Origin: a bacterium
Lineage (GTDB): Bacteria; Verrucomicrobiota; Verrucomicrobiae; JAJYAR01
Length of the DNA: 6,865 nt
Assembly (NCBI GenBank): GCA_021779435.1
Contig: JAJYAR010000146.1
Location: 1-6,865 of the forward strand
Direction of reading: 5' to 3'
Part shown: one piece after another, positions 5,514-6,865 of the stretch
How positions within the stretch are numbered: position 1 is the stretch's first letter
Layout: each line of letters starts with the position of its first letter
Notes under the pieces: model-generated
The model's input: the letters and a program-made list of their open reading frames with translations, nothing else
The model's database searches: none
What the model was told of the DNA's origin: nothing
Program-made: the position numbers and the translations under genes

Positions 5514-6498
5514 GGATCGGCATGGACCGCTCCTTCAGCGGCTGGGCGCTGCGTCCGCCGAGGACCGCCTGGATTTCGGCGACGATCGCGAGTGCAACCT
5601 GTTCGGGTCCGTCAGCCCCCAGATCGAGGCCCACGGGAGCGTGGAACCGCGCGAGCTGGGAGGCCGTGGGCTCGAAACCGGAGGCGCGAAGGTCGGCCAG
5701 GATCCTCTCGGCGCGCTTGCGGGGGCCGAGCAGGCCGAGATAGGGGAGCTCCTTTGGAAGCAGCGCACGCAGGAGTGGCACGTCGTGAATGTAGTGGTGG
5801 GTCATCACCACGGCGACCGAGCGGTCGTCCGGTGCGGCTTTCGTCGCCAGCGTTTCCGCGGGTCCGACGATCACGTGTTCGGCCGAGGGAAAACGCTCGG
5901 CCGTCGCGAAGGCGGCGCGCGGGTCCGCGACCGTCACGGACCAGCCGAGCGACGCTCCGAGACGTGCGACGGGCCGCGCGTCTTCGCCCGCGCCAAAGAC
6001 GCAGAGCCTGAGAGGCGGCGGCACGGTCTGCGCGAACAGGACACTCGTGGTCGCGGCGGCCTCCGCCTCGACGCGCGTGCCCGCTTCGCCCTCGACGCCG
6101 CAGTCATGGGCGACGACGACGTGCGTGGGCCGCCGGGCCGCAAAATTCCTGGCGAGCGCGTCCGCCCACCGCGGCCGTGCCGGAACCGGTTCGATGAGGA
6201 CCTTCACGACGCCGTGACATCCCAGCCCAACGCCCCAGACAAGGTCGTTTTCCGTGGTGGTGTCGTAGATCGCCGTCTCCGACTTCCGCGTGATCCCGAC
6301 ATGCCGGGCACGGGCAATCACGTCCTCCTCCAGGCATCCTCCGCTGATCGAGCCGATGCGGCGGCCATCCCCCAGCAGCAGCAGCCGAGCGCCGGGGCGC
6401 CGGTACGACGAGCCCTCGACGCTGACGAGTGTGGCCAGGACTGCGGGAGCGGAAGGAGCTTCCGAAAGCGCGCGAACGATGGCCTGCAACTCATTCAT
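5506..6498 (-). CDS. XdhC/CoxI family molybdenum-enzyme maturation factor
   Basis: The protein has 330 aa. XdhC-type proteins bind the molybdenum cofactor, promote its sulfuration and deliver it to xanthine-dehydrogenase-like hydroxylases in the cytoplasm. The N-terminal XdhC/CoxI domain shows ATLVSVEGSSYRRPGARLLL (22-41) and IGSISGGCLEEDV (48-60), with the family cysteine at C55, and GVGLGCHG (89-96) with a second cysteine, C94. The C-terminal Rossmann domain has LCVFGAGEDARPVARL (165-180), VADPR (190-194), VMTHHYIHDVPLL (231-243), YLGLLGPRKRAERIL (253-267) and PVGLDLGADGPEQVALAIVAEI (288-309). The start at 6498 gives MNELQAIV, the normal beginning. The frame stays open to an ATG at 6687, but that extension is basic, low in structure and covers the divergent promoter region. 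It forms an operon with the overlapping MocA-like gene. The hydroxylase structural genes are not in view, so the target enzyme is unknown. Confidence 0.9.
   Translation of the reverse strand: MNELQAIVRALSEAPSAPAVLATLVSVEGSSYRRPGARLLLLGDGRRIGSISGGCLEEDVIARARHVGITRKSETAIYDTTTENDLVWGVGLGCHGVVKVLIEPVPARPRWADALARNFAARRPTHVVVAHDCGVEGEAGTRVEAEAAATTSVLFAQTVPPPLRLCVFGAGEDARPVARLGASLGWSVTVADPRAAFATAERFPSAEHVIVGPAETLATKAAPDDRSVAVVMTHHYIHDVPLLRALLPKELPYLGLLGPRKRAERILADLRASGFEPTASQLARFHAPVGLDLGADGPEQVALAIVAEIQAVLGGRSAQPLKERSMPIHD
5530..5535 (-). promoter_or_regulatory. Shine-Dalgarno sequence AAGGAG inside the end of the XdhC gene
   Basis: Read on the - strand, AAGGAG is the only strong ribosome binding site I found near a start in this window. 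It sits 6 bases before an ATG (5523-5521) that is in the XdhC frame and would give only MPIHD before the XdhC stop. It lies 16 bases before the true ATG of the MocA-like gene (5513). The frame of the latter is closed by a TGA eight codons upstream, so no earlier start is possible. The arrangement suggests that ribosomes reading or re-initiating through the short tail reach the overlapping ATGACTGA and restart. Confidence 0.5.
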
Positions 6499-6573
6499 TG
6501 ATTCCGGATTGTCTGTCGGCCCGCGGGGTTGGCAAGCGTGCCGCGCAACGCCCCTGCCTCGCCTCGTGGTCCT

Positions 6574-6640
6574 GAAGACGTCGATACGTCCTTGTCCGTC
6601 GGCGCAAGTTCTCCACGATCGTGCCGCTTTCCGAAGACGT
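6574..6640. promoter_or_regulatory. Short palindromes in the divergent xdhC / TonB-receptor intergenic region
   Basis: The 158-bp gap 6499-6656 lies between divergent genes and should hold promoters for both. Three small symmetric or repeated elements are visible: GACGT-CGAT-ACGTC (6577-6590), the perfect 10-bp palindrome CACGATCGTG (6614-6623), and the direct repeat GAAGACGT (6574-6581 and 6633-6640). They could be operator sites for a shared regulator. No convincing -35/-10 pair is evident and short palindromes arise easily by chance at this GC content. Confidence 0.25.
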
Positions 6641-6656
6641 TCGCTTTCAACTTTCC

Positions 6657-6865
6657 ATGCCGGCCCTCTCGCTTTCGACCATCGCACGATTCACAGCGGC
6701 GCTCGCGCTCTCCAGCGCGGGAATAGTCGCACACGCCCAGCTCGTTGCGGAGACCAACGCGCAGCTGATGCCTGCGTATGTCGTCACCGGATCCAACATC
6801 CCCTTGTCGCACGAGGACATGTGGCTCCCCGTCACGGAGCTGGGCCGGTCGCGCATCGAATCGTC
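6657..6865 (+). CDS. TonB-dependent-receptor-like protein, N-terminal fragment (cut by window end)
   Basis: The first 69 codons of an open frame run off the right edge. Residues 1-28 look like a signal peptide: M-PALSLSTIAR, a hydrophobic run TAALALSSAGIV, then AHA|Q. The mature start is QLVAETNAQLMPAYVVTGSN followed by IP. A VVTGSNIP-like strand leading into a plug such as WLPVTELGRSRIESS (54-68) is typical of the beginning of the plug domain of outer membrane TonB-dependent receptors, especially in Opitutaceae-type genomes. The protein would sit in the outer membrane and import a ligand using TonB energy; the substrate cannot be told. It is divergent from the XdhC operon. No Shine-Dalgarno precedes the ATG; the start was chosen for its signal peptide. 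The barrel is not in view, so the family call rests on the N-terminus only. Confidence 0.62.
   Translation, partial: MPALSLSTIARFTAALALSSAGIVAHAQLVAETNAQLMPAYVVTGSNIPLSHEDMWLPVTELGRSRIES

Noticed and set aside
5311..6501. + strand open frame (396 codons) opposite the XdhC gene
   Set aside because: It is a shadow of a gene with clear XdhC/CoxI motifs on the - strand, and its own translation is Arg/Gly-rich with no recognisable domain.
6499..6687. Upstream extension of the XdhC frame to an ATG at 6687
   Set aside because: The extra 63 residues are basic, unlike any XdhC N-terminus, and would occupy the divergent promoter region; MNELQAIV at 6498 is the expected start.

Overview
The window is GC-rich. 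Its coding style fits a member of the Verrucomicrobiota, probably Opitutaceae-like. This is a tentative judgement from three things: the style of the small membrane protein that follows the sigma factor gene (an N-terminal 'DLPPRKAP.SLEERV...LPWWRRS' block), the 'VVTGSNIP' N-terminus of the TonB-receptor-like gene at the right edge, and the near absence of Shine-Dalgarno sequences before the starts. No rRNA, tRNA, CRISPR array, transposase or integrase was seen.

Left part, 1-4121 (+ strand). The window opens inside the C-terminal end of one HDOD-type protein (1-177). I identify it because its last ~50 residues align without gaps to the corresponding part of the next gene. That next gene (259-1854) is the most unusual item: one uninterrupted 531-codon frame joining an N-terminal, ligand-poor HDOD domain to a complete C-terminal ECF-type sigma factor (regions 2 and 4). 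It is followed after 7 bp by a 153-aa membrane protein with no zinc anti-sigma motif (1862-2323), the best candidate for the sigma factor's membrane partner. After another 4 bp comes a 597-aa exported/membrane protein (2328-4121). This protein has an Ala/Pro-rich linker, a 17-residue VVAVFGN repeat block of bactofilin/beta-solenoid type, several membrane helices and a C-terminal RDD domain. The spacing makes the three genes a very likely operon: a signal-input sigma factor, a possible membrane regulator and an envelope protein.

Middle, 4122-4904. A 188-bp gap with two GC-rich inverted repeats precedes a complete class I purE (4310-4801), which has no purK beside it in the window. The gap between purE and the convergent genes (about 4802-4904) holds a cluster of palindromes resembling a REP-type intergenic element.

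Right part, 4905-6865. On the - strand an XdhC/CoxI-family maturation factor (5506-6498) overlaps by 8 bp a MocA/MobA-like molybdenum-cofactor nucleotidyltransferase (4905-5513). This pair normally serves xanthine-dehydrogenase-type molybdenum hydroxylases, whose structural genes are not in the window. A divergent 158-bp intergenic region with short palindromes separates it from the start of a TonB-dependent-receptor-like gene (6657 to the right edge), which is cut by the window end.
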